64,000 nucleotides of DNA from Modestobacter caceresii (GTDB lineage Bacteria; Actinomycetota; Actinomycetes; Mycobacteriales; Geodermatophilaceae), in assembly GCF_000761485.1 (NCBI RefSeq), contig NZ_JPMX01000042.1:1-64000 (forward strand), read 5' to 3'. The notes below the pieces were generated by a model. The model saw nothing but the letters and a program-made list of their open reading frames with translations. It had not been told where the DNA came from and made no database searches. The position numbers and the translations under genes are program-made. Below, piece after piece: positions 1 through 9,129 of this stretch. Positions within the stretch are counted from its first letter, which is position 1, and every line of letters starts with the position of its first letter.

Positions 1-1
1 C

Positions 2-472
2 GACGCCGAGCGCCCCGCGCCCCCGGCGACCGACCCGGACACCGGGCGGGCCGCTGCCCGGGCCGCCCTCCGGCCGCGGGACGTCGCGCCGCTGACCGGG
101 CCGGCGGTCGTCGCCGAGCTGCGCGCCGAGACCAACCTGGCCGTCGGGGACGCCGCCTGGAGCCTGGCCCAGCCGCTGGCCGAGGCCGGCCTGCTGGCCG
201 CGGTGCAGACGGTGACCGAGGGCGGGGTCACCGCGGAGGAGGTCGCCGCCGCGGCGGACGGACGGCCGTTGGTGGTCGCCGTCCGGGACGCCTACCGCAG
301 CCCCTGGCAGATCGCGTGGCTCGACGGGCTCCGTGCGGCGCGGCCCGACGCGGTCCTGGTCGCGCTGGGCATGTCGGTCGATGCCGAGCGGGCGACGGGG
401 CCGGCGATCGCGGCCCACGGCGCCGCCCGGGTGGTCACCCGGGCGGTCGCCGACCTGCTCCGCGGCGACTGA
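2..472 (+). CDS. Glycoside hydrolase family 3 protein, C-terminal part (partial)
   Basis: The reading frame is open from the window edge to the TGA at 470-472, so only the last 156 residues are visible. The end, with LVVAVRDAYRSPWQIAWLDG and LVALGMS, resembles the C-terminal alpha/beta domain of actinobacterial beta-N-acetylhexosaminidase-like GH3 proteins. The catalytic N-terminal barrel lies outside the window, so substrate and localisation cannot be judged. Such enzymes usually act in cell-wall sugar recycling. The family call rests on the C-terminal domain alone. Confidence 0.6.
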   Translation, partial: DAERPAPPATDPDTGRAAARAALRPRDVAPLTGPAVVAELRAETNLAVGDAAWSLAQPLAEAGLLAAVQTVTEGGVTAEEVAAAADGRPLVVAVRDAYRSPWQIAWLDGLRAARPDAVLVALGMSVDAERATGPAIAAHGAARVVTRAVADLLRGD

Positions 473-633
473 GCCGGCCGGCCGGCCGCGGGGGCGAGCC
501 GTCCGGAGCAGACGGAGGTGAACAGGACCTGTCCGTATCGACGACTGACTGCTTTCATGTCGACACGTCGCGTTCACACGAATGAGTGACAGTCCTCGGC
601 GTCGTACCGACCCGTCGCACCCGGAGGCCACAC

Positions 634-2706
634 GTGCCCTTTGCCCACTCGATGACGGCCCGCAGGGTCGCTGTCGTCACCGCCGTCACCGTGGGGGGTG
701 CCCTGCTCGGCGCGTCCCCTGCCCTGGCGGTGGAGTCGCCCGTCAGCGACGACGGCACCACCGAGCTGCAGCTGCTCGGGATCAACGACTTCCACGGCCG
801 GCTGGACGACGCGGTCGCCCTGGCGGGCACCGTCGAGGAGCAGCGGGCCCGGGACGACGTCGACGCGACCGTGCTGCTGTCGGCCGGGGACAACATCGGC
901 GCCTCGCCGTTCGTCTCCGCCAGCCAGCAGGACGCACCGACGATCGAGGTGCTCAACGAGCTGGGGCTGGACGCCTCGGCCGTGGGCAACCACGAGTTCG
1001 ACCGCGGCTTCGCCGACCTGACCGGCCGGGTCGGGGTCGACGGCGAGAGCGGCCTGGCCGACTTCGACTACCTGGGCGCCAACGTCTACGGCACCGACGG
1101 TGACCCGGTGCTGCCGGAGTACGCGCTGCTGGAGGCCGCCGGCGTCACCGTCGGCGTCATCGGCGTCGTCACCCAGGAGACGAGCTCGCTGGTCTCCCCG
1201 GCCGGCATCGAGGGCATCACGTTCGGGGACCCGGTGGAGGCCGCGAACCGGGTGACCGACGAGCTCACCGACGGCGTCGGGGACGAGGCGGAGGTCATCG
1301 TCCTGGTCGCCCACGAGGGTGCACCGGAGGGCGAGGCCACCAGCACGCTGGAGGCCGAGCTCGCCGCGGACACCGCCTTCGCCGCGATCGTCAACGGCGT
1401 GGACGCCGACGTGGACGCGATCTTCACCGGGCACACGCACCAGACCTACGCCTGGCAAGCGCCGGTCCCGGGCACCGACGAGACCCGGCCGGTGATCCAG
1501 ACGGGTTCCTACGCCGCGGACCTCGGCCGGATCGTGCTCAGCTACGACGAGTCGACCGGTGAGGTCACCACCTCCACGGTGGAGAACCTGGCGCTGACCG
1601 AGGTGCCCGAGGAGGAGCTGGTCGTCGCCTACCCGCGCGTCGCCGAGGTCGCCGAGACCGTCGCGGCCGCCCAGGCAGCTGCCGACGAGCTCGGCAGCGT
1701 GGTCGTCGGGTCGGTCACGGCCGACATCACCCGGGCCTTCACCACCGGCCCGGCGGGGGAGCAGATCGAGGACCGCGGGTCCTACTCGGCCCTCGGCGGC
1801 CTGGTGGCGGACAGCTACGTGTACGGCGCCGCGGACAGCGCCATCGAGCCGGCCGACCTCGGCCTGGTCAACCCCGGCGGCCTGCGGGCCGACCTGCTCT
1901 ACGGGGAGGACGGTGAGATCACGCTGGCCGAGGCCAACGAGGTCACCCCGTTCGCCAACGACCTGGTCGTCGTCTCGCTGACCGGGGCGCAGCTGGTGCA
2001 GGTGCTGGAGCAGCAGTGGCAGCCCGAGGGCAGCTCGCGGCCGTTCCTGGCCCTGGGCACCTCGGAGGAGCTCACCTGGTCCTACGACCCGGAGGCGGCC
2101 CCCGGCGAGCGGATCATCGTCGACAGCATCCGGATCTCGGGGGAGCCGATCGACACCAACGCCACCTACCGGGTGGCGACCAACAGCTTCCTGGCCTCCG
2201 GCGGCGACAACTTCACCACCTTCGCCGAGGGCACCACGGAGCAGACCGGTCTGATCGACTTCGACGCCTTCCAGGGCTACCTGGAGGAGTTCTCCCCGCT
2301 CAGCCCCGAGGAGTTCACCGGACGGGTCACCGTCGGGGACGCCTCCGAGCAGCCGCAGCAGCCGGCGGCCGAGGTGGCGGTCTCGCCGTCGACCTTCGCC
2401 CGCGGCGACCTGGTGACCTTCTCGGTGAGCGGCTTCGGCCCCGCCGAGCGGGTCGAGGTGACCGTGGACGGCCGGCGGCTGGGCCGGGTCACGACCGACG
2501 CCGAGGGCGCCGCGACGGTCCAGGTGCGGGTGCCGGGCTCCGTGGACACCGGCACGGTCGAGGTCACGGCCACCGGCGTCACCTCCGGCTCGACCGCGAC
2601 GGTCGAGGTGCAGGTGACCGACCGGGCGCAGCCGGTCGACCGCGGCACCCTGGCGCAGAAGCTGGCCTCGTGGCTGCGGCAGGTGCTGGGCACCTGGCTG
2701 CGGTGA
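634..2706 (+). CDS. Secreted 5'-nucleotidase / 2',3'-cyclic phosphodiesterase
   Basis: This is a 690-residue exported metallophosphoesterase that removes phosphate from extracellular nucleotides. The GTG start at 634 is chosen because GGAGG (623-627) sits six bases before it. It is followed by a signal peptide (ARRVAVVTAVTVGG then ASPALA). Metal-site motifs of the calcineurin-like domain are visible: INDFHGRLDD, SAGDNIGAS, GNHEFDRG and FTGHTHQT. The C-terminal 5'-nucleotidase domain shows LVNPGGLRADLL and NSFLASGGDNF. A further Ig-like domain of about 90 residues follows (roughly residues 585-665), and the protein ends in a short basic amphipathic tail (KLASWLRQVLGTWLR). No sorting motif is visible, so it is probably released or loosely wall-bound. 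Confidence 0.9.
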   Translation: MPFAHSMTARRVAVVTAVTVGGALLGASPALAVESPVSDDGTTELQLLGINDFHGRLDDAVALAGTVEEQRARDDVDATVLLSAGDNIGASPFVSASQQDAPTIEVLNELGLDASAVGNHEFDRGFADLTGRVGVDGESGLADFDYLGANVYGTDGDPVLPEYALLEAAGVTVGVIGVVTQETSSLVSPAGIEGITFGDPVEAANRVTDELTDGVGDEAEVIVLVAHEGAPEGEATSTLEAELAADTAFAAIVNGVDADVDAIFTGHTHQTYAWQAPVPGTDETRPVIQTGSYAADLGRIVLSYDESTGEVTTSTVENLALTEVPEEELVVAYPRVAEVAETVAAAQAAADELGSVVVGSVTADITRAFTTGPAGEQIEDRGSYSALGGLVADSYVYGAADSAIEPADLGLVNPGGLRADLLYGEDGEITLAEANEVTPFANDLVVVSLTGAQLVQVLEQQWQPEGSSRPFLALGTSEELTWSYDPEAAPGERIIVDSIRISGEPIDTNATYRVATNSFLASGGDNFTTFAEGTTEQTGLIDFDAFQGYLEEFSPLSPEEFTGRVTVGDASEQPQQPAAEVAVSPSTFARGDLVTFSVSGFGPAERVEVTVDGRRLGRVTTDAEGAATVQVRVPGSVDTGTVEVTATGVTSGSTATVEVQVTDRAQPVDRGTLAQKLASWLRQVLGTWLR

Positions 2707-2766
2707 CCGCGGGTGCACCGGCTCGGGTGACCGTCCCGAGCTGAGGCACGGACCACCGCACGACGA

Positions 2767-2800
2767 CGACGGGCCCTCCACTCCGGTGGGGGGCCCGTCG
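2767..2800 (+). terminator. Hairpin terminator after the 5'-nucleotidase gene
   Basis: CGACGGGCCC (2767-2776) pairs perfectly with GGGCCCGTCG (2791-2800), and an inner CCAC/GTGG pair extends the stem. It lies 60 bases after the nucleotidase stop. There is no clear T-tract, which is usual for high-GC actinobacterial terminators. Confidence 0.65.
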
Positions 2801-2914
2801 CCGTCGGTGCCCTGCAGCGGGCGGGGACTCACCCGTACGGGGCGGCCGGGGGACCGTGGGAGGCAGTCGGCCTCCCTGGCTGCCGATCACCGGAGGGTGC
2901 AGATCAACGAGCGG

Positions 2915-3940
2915 ATGAGGGCGCGCGACCCTCGGACGGCAGCGCGGACCGCGGTCCCGGTGCTGCTGGTCTGTGCGGTGACGTTGCTGGTCTTCTCGCT
3001 GTTCGGGCCCAACGCGGTGACGACCGGGGGCGTCGTCGCCTCCTGGCTGTGTGCCGCACTGCTCGCGGTCCTGGCCGTGGTCTACCGGCTCGCCGACCCC
3101 GCCCGGGTCGACGCCCGCGGCGGGTACGTGCTGACCGCGCTCGTCGGCGTCGTGCTGTGCTGCGGGATGAACTGGATCACCCGCGACCCCTCCGCCGCCG
3201 GCCAGGCGTTCCTCGCCTTCCCGGTGCTCTGGGCCGGCGTCCACCTCCGGCACACCGCGGTGGTGCTGGTGACCGCCGTCGCGCTCGCCGGGGACGCCGT
3301 GGTGCTGTTCCACCTGCAGCCGGCCGGCCACGCGGTCAGCGACCTGAGCTTCTTCGGCGCCGTGCTCGTGGTCATGGCGACGATGCTGGTGCGCGCCGGG
3401 GACACCCAGACCCGGCTGGTCGCCCAGCTGCAGCAGCAGGCCGCCACCGACTCTCTCACCGGGCTGGTCAACCGGCGGGTGCTCGACACGGCGCTGGGCA
3501 CCGCGCTGGCCGCTCCGGTCGCGCCGCGGGGCACCTCACTGGTCCTCGTGGACGTCGACTCGTTCAAGACGATCAACGACGAGCACGGCCACCCGGTCGG
3601 CGACGACGCCCTGGTGCACATCGCCGCGGTGCTGCGCTCGGTGGTCCGCGCCGGGGACGCCGTGCTCAGCCGGATGGGCGGTGACGAGCTCGCCGTCCTG
3701 CTGCCCGACTGCCCGGCGGACGTGGCCGCCGCCCGGGCCACCGAGGTGCTCGACGCGGTCCGGGCTGCGCCCCTGGCGCTGCCCGACGGGAGCCTGCTGG
3801 CGATCTCGGTGAGCCTGGGCGTGGCCCACGCCCCGACGCACGCCACCAGGCTGGAGGAGCTCTACGCGGCCGCCGACGCGGCGCTGTACGCGGCCAAGCG
3901 TGCCGGCCGCGGCCGGGTCGAGGTGGCGGCGGTCAGCTGA
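2915..3940 (+). CDS. Membrane-bound GGDEF-domain diguanylate cyclase (GGDEL variant)
   Basis: This 341-residue protein has about six hydrophobic segments in its first 195 residues and a C-terminal GGDEF domain, which makes cyclic di-GMP from two GTP. The start of the domain shows DSLTGLVNRR and VLVDVDSFKTINDEHGH. The active-site loop near residue 255 reads MGGDELAVLLP, so Phe is replaced by Leu. An RAGD motif lies upstream but is spaced six residues from the loop rather than the five usual for an inhibitory I-site, so product inhibition may be altered. The ATG at 2915 is preferred; a GTG at 2897 is possible. Its 3' end overlaps the convergent Wzz-like gene by 8 bp. A role in controlling the neighbouring polysaccharide genes is plausible but inferred. 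Confidence 0.85.
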   Translation: MRARDPRTAARTAVPVLLVCAVTLLVFSLFGPNAVTTGGVVASWLCAALLAVLAVVYRLADPARVDARGGYVLTALVGVVLCCGMNWITRDPSAAGQAFLAFPVLWAGVHLRHTAVVLVTAVALAGDAVVLFHLQPAGHAVSDLSFFGAVLVVMATMLVRAGDTQTRLVAQLQQQAATDSLTGLVNRRVLDTALGTALAAPVAPRGTSLVLVDVDSFKTINDEHGHPVGDDALVHIAAVLRSVVRAGDAVLSRMGGDELAVLLPDCPADVAAARATEVLDAVRAAPLALPDGSLLAISVSLGVAHAPTHATRLEELYAAADAALYAAKRAGRGRVEVAAVS

Positions 3941-5273
3941 CCCGGTGGGGGAGCGGCCGCCGGGCCGGGCGGTCGGAGGACTCCAGGACGGCGCCGACCA
4001 GCGGCGCACCGAGGGTGTCGAGGAGGGAGGTGACGTCGTGCAGCTCGCGCCGCGTCGTGCCCCCGGCCCGGACGGCCAGCACGACCCCGTCGCTGAGCGT
4101 GGTCAGCGACGCAGCCCCCGAACGCCGGTCGAGGGGCGGGGGCACGACGATGGTGACGTCGGCGTCGCCGGAGACCCTGGCCAGGACCTCGGCCATCCGG
4201 GGGCCGTCGAGCAGGTCCTCGCCCCCCGCCTCCGGCGCCCGGCCGGCCGGCAGCACCCGCAGGCCGTGCGGGCCCGGCCGCAGCGCCTCCTGGAGCGGGA
4301 GACGCCCGGCCAGCACCTCGGCCAGCCCGGGGGTCTGCTCGGGCAGGCCCAGCAGCCCGGCCGCCCGGGGCGCCCACAGGTCGGCCTCGACCAGCACCGT
4401 GCGCAACCGGGCTGCGGCGAAGACGCCCGCCAGGTCCCAACCCAGGGCGGCGCTGTCGGCGCGCGCGGTCGGACCGAGCACGGTGACGGTGCGGGGTGCC
4501 GGGGTGCGGCGGCCCGGACGGTCCCCGAGGTGGGCGCGGATCCGGCGCAGCGCCTCGCCGCGGTCGGGGGCCATCCCCTCGGCCGGGTCCCGGTGCCGCC
4601 GGTCGCGCAGCGGGACGACGCCGATGACGGGGATGCCGGCGGCGGACAGCTCGTCGACGTCCCGGACGGTGTCGTCCAGCGACTCGCGCAGGAAGGCGAC
4701 GGCGATGCCGACGGCCAGCCCGAGCAGGGCGCCGACGGCGAGCAGCACCGCGGTGGTCGGCGCGGCGGGGGTGGTCGGCAGCGCCGCCGGCCGGATGGTG
4801 CTGACCTGCACGGTGTCGACGGTGGAGCCCGGCGCGTCCTCCAGCTCCGCCAGCAGCTCGGAGAACGTCTCCCCGACGGCGTTGGCGATCTCCTGGGCGC
4901 GCTCGGGCGAGGGGTCGCCCACGCGCACGGTGAGCAGCACCGTCTCCGGGGGCACCTCGACCGTCATCTCCCCGGCCACCTCGGCGCCGGTCAGCTCGAG
5001 GTCGAGGCGGTCGGCGACCCGTTCACCGAGCAGCGGGCTGCCCAGCACGGCCGCGTAGGACTGCATCCGCTGCTGCAGGTAGGCGGTGTCCTGCCGGGTC
5101 ACCACGCCCTCGTCGGCCTCCTCGGACGCACCCAGGAACAGCTGCGACTCGGCGACGTACACCGGGGTGCGGAACAGCGACCAGGCCAGGGCCAGGGCGA
5201 CGCCGAGGACGACGCACAGCGCGATGGGCAGTGCACCGCGGCGGAGCGCGCGGGAGATCTCGCGGAAGGTCAT
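3933..5273 (-). CDS. Wzz-type polysaccharide chain-length protein fused to a BY-kinase-like domain with a degenerate P-loop
   Basis: This 446-residue protein has two membrane segments (about 14-30 and 174-194) flanking an extracytoplasmic Wzz region. A cytoplasmic ATPase-like domain follows, resembling the bacterial tyrosine kinases that control polysaccharide export. The region matching Walker A (residues 266-278, LGPTARADSAALG) lacks the Gly-Lys-Ser/Thr core. The Walker A' match is VLVEADLW and the Walker B match is TIVVPPP. The C-terminus has no Tyr cluster. It therefore looks like a structural regulator without kinase activity. It is divergent from the glycosyltransferase at 5417 with a 143-bp shared upstream region. 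The ATG start has GAGG seven bases upstream. Confidence 0.85.
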   Translation of the reverse strand: MTFREISRALRRGALPIALCVVLGVALALAWSLFRTPVYVAESQLFLGASEEADEGVVTRQDTAYLQQRMQSYAAVLGSPLLGERVADRLDLELTGAEVAGEMTVEVPPETVLLTVRVGDPSPERAQEIANAVGETFSELLAELEDAPGSTVDTVQVSTIRPAALPTTPAAPTTAVLLAVGALLGLAVGIAVAFLRESLDDTVRDVDELSAAGIPVIGVVPLRDRRHRDPAEGMAPDRGEALRRIRAHLGDRPGRRTPAPRTVTVLGPTARADSAALGWDLAGVFAAARLRTVLVEADLWAPRAAGLLGLPEQTPGLAEVLAGRLPLQEALRPGPHGLRVLPAGRAPEAGGEDLLDGPRMAEVLARVSGDADVTIVVPPPLDRRSGAASLTTLSDGVVLAVRAGGTTRRELHDVTSLLDTLGAPLVGAVLESSDRPARRPLPHRVS

Positions 5274-5416
5274 GGAGGTGCCTCATCACATCGACGGTGT
5301 CCCGGTGGCGACGTCCGCACCTGTACCGTGCCCTCGGTGGCGCCGAGCCGACGTAGCGTAACCAGCCGCTTGCGAGAAGTCGCGAACGGCGCACGGACGT
5401 GGGCGCGGAGGCGACA

Positions 5417-6334
5417 GTGACGGGCACGGAGAGCACGGCCGTGCCGGGCGCGGCGACCGGCCGGGTCGGTGTGGTGTGCGTGCTGCACGGCGACCCGGAG
5501 GTGCCGGGGTGGCTGTTCCGGCTCGCCCGGGAACTGCCGCTGGTGCTGGTGGTCAACGACCCGGGGCCCGGGCGCTACTCCCGCCTCCCCGCGGCCGCGG
5601 TCACGCTGGTCAACGACGAGCCCGCGGGCTTCGCCGTGAACGTGGACCGGGGCGTCGACGCGCTGCTGGCGGCGGCGCCGGTCGACGTCCTGCTGAGCGT
5701 CAACTTCGACCTGGAGCTCGAGCCGGCCGTCGTCGACAGGCTGGTGGCCGCGCTGGACCAGCACCCGGAGGTGGCGGCCGCCGGGCCGCTGCTGACCGGG
5801 CACGACGGCGAGCCGGTGTTCAGCTCGGGCCGGCTGCCCCGTCCGGTGCTGGAGTTCCTGCGTGCCGCCGGCCTGCGTCAGGGCCGGCTGCTGGAGTGGC
5901 AGCGGCGGGTCCTCCGCCGCTCGGCCGCCTGGCGCGAGCGCAACGCCGGAGCCGCCAGTGCCCCGGTCCGGCTGCTGCAGGACGGCGAGTACCTGCCGTG
6001 GACGTGCGTGGCGGTGCGCCGCGCGGCCTGGACGTCGGTGGGGCCGCTGGACCGCCGGTTCCGCCTGTACGCCGAGGACATCGACTGGTCGGTGCGGGCG
6101 GTCGCGGCCGGTTGGCGGCTGTGCCTGGTCGCGCCGGACTCCCCGGTGGTGCACGCCGAGCGCTGGACCCGCAGCCCGACCACCGACGCCTGGTACGAGG
6201 CCAGTCACACCCGGCTGCACCGCAAGCACGGCTGGACGGCGAGCGGCCGCGCCCAGCGGGCCGGTCTCGCGCTCCGCCGGTGGACGCCGCTGCGGTGGGT
6301 CAGCCCGCTGGTCTGGGCGGAGATCCGCCGGTGA
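5417..6334 (+). CDS. Family 2 glycosyltransferase
   Basis: This 305-residue cytoplasmic glycosyltransferase has a GT-A-like fold and probably adds a sugar to a lipid-linked polysaccharide intermediate. It shows a LSVNFDLELEP motif where the metal-binding acidic residues are expected and a later LYAEDIDWSVRA motif typical of rhamnosyl/galactofuranosyl-type GT2 enzymes. The GTG at 5417 is chosen because GGAGG lies five bases upstream; an in-frame GTG at 5399 lacks such a site. The stop overlaps the next gene's GTG by four bases, so the two are translationally coupled. Donor and acceptor are unknown. Confidence 0.85.
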   Translation: MTGTESTAVPGAATGRVGVVCVLHGDPEVPGWLFRLARELPLVLVVNDPGPGRYSRLPAAAVTLVNDEPAGFAVNVDRGVDALLAAAPVDVLLSVNFDLELEPAVVDRLVAALDQHPEVAAAGPLLTGHDGEPVFSSGRLPRPVLEFLRAAGLRQGRLLEWQRRVLRRSAAWRERNAGAASAPVRLLQDGEYLPWTCVAVRRAAWTSVGPLDRRFRLYAEDIDWSVRAVAAGWRLCLVAPDSPVVHAERWTRSPTTDAWYEASHTRLHRKHGWTASGRAQRAGLALRRWTPLRWVSPLVWAEIRR

Positions 6335-7611
6335 CCTCCCCGGCGCTGTCCCGCCGGTTCGTGCTGGGCTACGCCGTCCTCTGGCTCGCCGGCGCCGGCT
6401 TCCTGTGGTGGCCGTGGCTGCTGGTCCGGCTGGTGCTGCGCGCCCGTGCCGATCACCGGCCGCCGCTGCTGCTGACCGGGGTGGCCGGCTTCCTCGGGCT
6501 GAGCCTGTTGCTCGCGCTCGTCCAGGGCCCTCCGGCCGGACGGGTGCTGGGCGCTGTGCTCAACCTCCTCGTCTGGGTCTGCCTGGTGCTGCTCGTCGCC
6601 GCCCGGCCGTCCCGGCGGCAGCTCGCCGAGGCCGCCGCGGGCCTGGTGGGGCTGGCCCTGGTCCAGGCCGCGCTGACCCTGCTCGCGCTGCTGGTCTACC
6701 CGCGGGCACAGGACCTGGTGCTGCCGCTCGGGCGGCTGCTGCCCGGCTCGGTGCTGGCCGATCCCAGCATCACCGCCTTCGCGGTCACCCACCTGGCCTT
6801 CCCCGACTACTTCGCGATGCCGGTCATCCGCAGCGGCGGCATCCTCGGCAACCCGACGTGGGGCGGCGCACTCGCCGCGCTGGGGATCCTGCTGCTGCTG
6901 GTGGACCCGTTCGGCCGGCGGCGCCCCGGGGTGCGGGGCTGGGCGCTCACGGGCGCGGGCGTCGTCGTCTTGCTGCCGTCGCTGGTGCTGTCGTACTCGC
7001 GCAACACCGTGCTCGCCCTGCTGGTCGCCCTCGTCGCGGCCGGGGCGGTGCTGTTGCGGCGCCGACTGGGCGCCCCCGGCTTCGCCGCGCTGGTCTCGCT
7101 GTCGGTCGCCGGCGGCGTCGCGGTCCTGGCGGTGCTGCCGGTCCCCGCGTTGATCGCGTCGCTGAACGGCACCCGGGCCGGGTCGGCCGAGACGCGCGGC
7201 GAGATCTACGCGATCACGCTGGACCGGGTGCTCGCCTCGCCCACCCCGCTGCTGGGCTCCGGGGTCAAGGAGCGGGTGCCCGGGCTGGTGGCCAGCCTGG
7301 GCAGTCACAGCAGCTACCTGGGGCTGCTGTACCGCGGCGGCGCGGTCGCCCTGCTGCTCTTCCTGGCCGCGCTGGTCGTGGCCGGCTGGGTCGCCTGGCG
7401 GCGCGCGGAGGCGGCGGCGCTGGCACTGGTCGTCTTCACCGCGGTCTGGTCGGTGGCCGAGGACGTCGACGTGGGGCACTTCGTCCCGCTCGCGCTGGTG
7501 CTGGCACTCGGGCTGCTCCGGTCCGACGACCCCGAGCCGCCCGACGACGCCGAGCCGCCCGACGACGTGGCGGTGCCGGTGGGCACCGCGTCCGGTGTCC
7601 GTGTCGGCTGA
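6331..7611 (+). CDS. O-antigen ligase / Wzy-like polysaccharide polymerase
   Basis: This 426-residue integral membrane protein has roughly ten to twelve hydrophobic segments. It shows the features of the Wzy/WaaL family: several short leucine-rich helices, a large extracytoplasmic loop around SITAFAVTHLAFPDYF, and a SYSRNTVLALL segment with Arg in the position often seen in this family. It would polymerise or ligate undecaprenyl-linked repeat units on the outer face of the membrane. It starts in the GTGA overlap with the glycosyltransferase and overlaps the flippase by 17 bp. The acidic, proline-rich C-terminus (DDPEPPDDAEPPDDVAV) has an internal repeat. Confidence 0.8.
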   Translation: MTSPALSRRFVLGYAVLWLAGAGFLWWPWLLVRLVLRARADHRPPLLLTGVAGFLGLSLLLALVQGPPAGRVLGAVLNLLVWVCLVLLVAARPSRRQLAEAAAGLVGLALVQAALTLLALLVYPRAQDLVLPLGRLLPGSVLADPSITAFAVTHLAFPDYFAMPVIRSGGILGNPTWGGALAALGILLLLVDPFGRRRPGVRGWALTGAGVVVLLPSLVLSYSRNTVLALLVALVAAGAVLLRRRLGAPGFAALVSLSVAGGVAVLAVLPVPALIASLNGTRAGSAETRGEIYAITLDRVLASPTPLLGSGVKERVPGLVASLGSHSSYLGLLYRGGAVALLLFLAALVVAGWVAWRRAEAAALALVVFTAVWSVAEDVDVGHFVPLALVLALGLLRSDDPEPPDDAEPPDDVAVPVGTASGVRVG

Positions 7612-8860
7612 TCAGGCGATCCCGGGCGAGGAGGTGCGCCCGGGACGCCAGCGGCTGTTCACCCTGCTCGACCAGGGCCTCTCCAGCGTCACCAACTTCG
7701 CCCTGTCCCTGGTCGCCGCCCGGGAGCTGGCCCCCGCCGAGCTGGGCGCGTTCGCCGTCGCCGTGGCCACCTACCTGATCATGCTGGGGCTGGTGCGCGC
7801 GGCCTGCGGGGAGACCCTGCTGGTGCGGCACGCCGGCGCCCCGGCCGGCGACTGGCCGGTCCTGACCCGGGCGGTCACCGGGCTGGCGGCGGCGGGCGGG
7901 TGCCTGGCCGCGGTGCTGGTGGCGGGGGTCGGGCTGGCGATCGGTGGCCGCGTCGGGCCGGCCCTGGTCGTGCTCGCACTGACGCTGCCCGGGCTGCTGG
8001 TGCAGGACGCCTGGCGGTACTGCCTCCTGGGCGCCGGGCGGGCCGGGGCGGCGTCGGCGCTGGACGGCGTCTGGGTGGTGCTGCTCGTGCCCGCGTTCGC
8101 CCTGCCGCTGGTCACCGACCGGGTGAGCGCCGCGTCGCTGCTGCTGGCCTGGGGGGTCGCCGGGGCGGCGTCGCTGCCGCTGGCGGTGCTGCTCGACCGG
8201 GTCCGCCCGGACGTCGTCCTGGGCTGGCGGTTCCTGCGGGAGAACTCCCAGCTGATCCGGCGCTACTGCCTCGAGTCGCTCACCGGGTTCGGCGCCTACC
8301 AGGTGCTCGTCTACGGGCTCGCGGCGCAGTTCGGCCTGGCGCTGGCCGGCGCGCTCCGGCTGGCGTTGACCGCGCTCAGTCCGGTGAACGTGCTGTTCCA
8401 GGGGGCGTACACGATCGCCACCGTGCGCAGCGTGCAGCTGCGCGGCCGGGGCGCGGGGCAGCACCTGCGCTGGTCGGTCACCGTCGGCGCGACGCTGGCC
8501 GGCGTCGCGGTGCTCTGGACGAGCGTGCTGCTCCTGCTGCCCACCGGTGCGGTGAGCGCGGTGCTCGGGCCGGAGTGGCCGGAGGTCCGGGGGATCGTGG
8601 CCGTGCTGGGGCTCTGGCTGGTGGCCATCGGGGTCCAGTCGGGGGCGGCCACCGGGCTGCACGGCCTGGTCGACTCGGGCCGGAGCCTGGCCGCCCAGCT
8701 GATGTCCGCGCCCGCACTGCTGGTCCTGGCCTGGACCGGCGCCGCGCTGGCGGGCGTCCAGGGCGTCGCGGTCGGGTACGTGGCGGCCGGTCTGGTCTCC
8801 GGGACCATCTGGTGGAGCCTGTACCGCCGCTCGTTGCAGCTGGGCGCCGCGGCGGCCTGA
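7595..8860 (+). CDS. Polysaccharide flippase, Wzx/MATE-like
   Basis: This 421-residue membrane protein has about twelve predicted helices. It begins with the TLLDQGLSSVTNFALSL segment that is characteristic of oligosaccharide flippases (DQGLSS.TNF). It would translocate lipid-linked repeat units across the membrane before polymerisation. It is the last gene of the GT-Wzy-Wzx run and overlaps the Wzy gene by 17 bp. GTG at 7595 or 7601 are both possible starts. Confidence 0.85.
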   Translation: MSVSADQAIPGEEVRPGRQRLFTLLDQGLSSVTNFALSLVAARELAPAELGAFAVAVATYLIMLGLVRAACGETLLVRHAGAPAGDWPVLTRAVTGLAAAGGCLAAVLVAGVGLAIGGRVGPALVVLALTLPGLLVQDAWRYCLLGAGRAGAASALDGVWVVLLVPAFALPLVTDRVSAASLLLAWGVAGAASLPLAVLLDRVRPDVVLGWRFLRENSQLIRRYCLESLTGFGAYQVLVYGLAAQFGLALAGALRLALTALSPVNVLFQGAYTIATVRSVQLRGRGAGQHLRWSVTVGATLAGVAVLWTSVLLLLPTGAVSAVLGPEWPEVRGIVAVLGLWLVAIGVQSGAATGLHGLVDSGRSLAAQLMSAPALLVLAWTGAALAGVQGVAVGYVAAGLVSGTIWWSLYRRSLQLGAAAA

Positions 8861-8892
8861 CCGAGCCCGCGCCGCCCGACCGCGTCGTTCCA

Positions 8893-8920
8893 TTGACCGG
8901 AAAATTGCTCACTGTACGTA
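8893..8920 (+). promoter_or_regulatory. Candidate promoter upstream of the pectinesterase gene
   Basis: TTGACC (8893-8898) and TACGTA (8915-8920) are separated by 16 bp in an unusually AT-rich patch of the 269-bp gap between the flippase and the pectinesterase gene. The spacing suits a vegetative sigma factor. The leader would be about 200 bases long; no riboswitch class could be assigned to it. Confidence 0.4.
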
Positions 8921-9129
8921 GTCGAGCGGCAGCGCGGTGGCGAGTGGCCATGCACCCGAACAGGTGAAACCCGGATCAGGGCGGTGGCGATGCTGACTCT
9001 GCGTTGCCTTGTGCGCAATGGGGACCGTAGCGTTCCGCCGCGACCCCCCGAGCGCCCGCTGGTGTGCGGATCGGCGTGTCGCCGTCCTCGGAGCCTGTCT
9101 CCTCGGCCCCTGCAGAGAAGAGCTCGTCT

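Noticed and set aside
572-580. PHO box upstream of the 5'-nucleotidase
   Set aside because: GTTCACACG resembles one PhoP half-unit, but the second direct repeat eleven bases on is not recognisable.
8921-9129. Riboswitch in the leader of the pectinesterase gene
   Set aside because: Short motifs such as GGTGAAACCCGG suggested a structured leader, but no known class could be matched by eye. A covariance-model search would be required.
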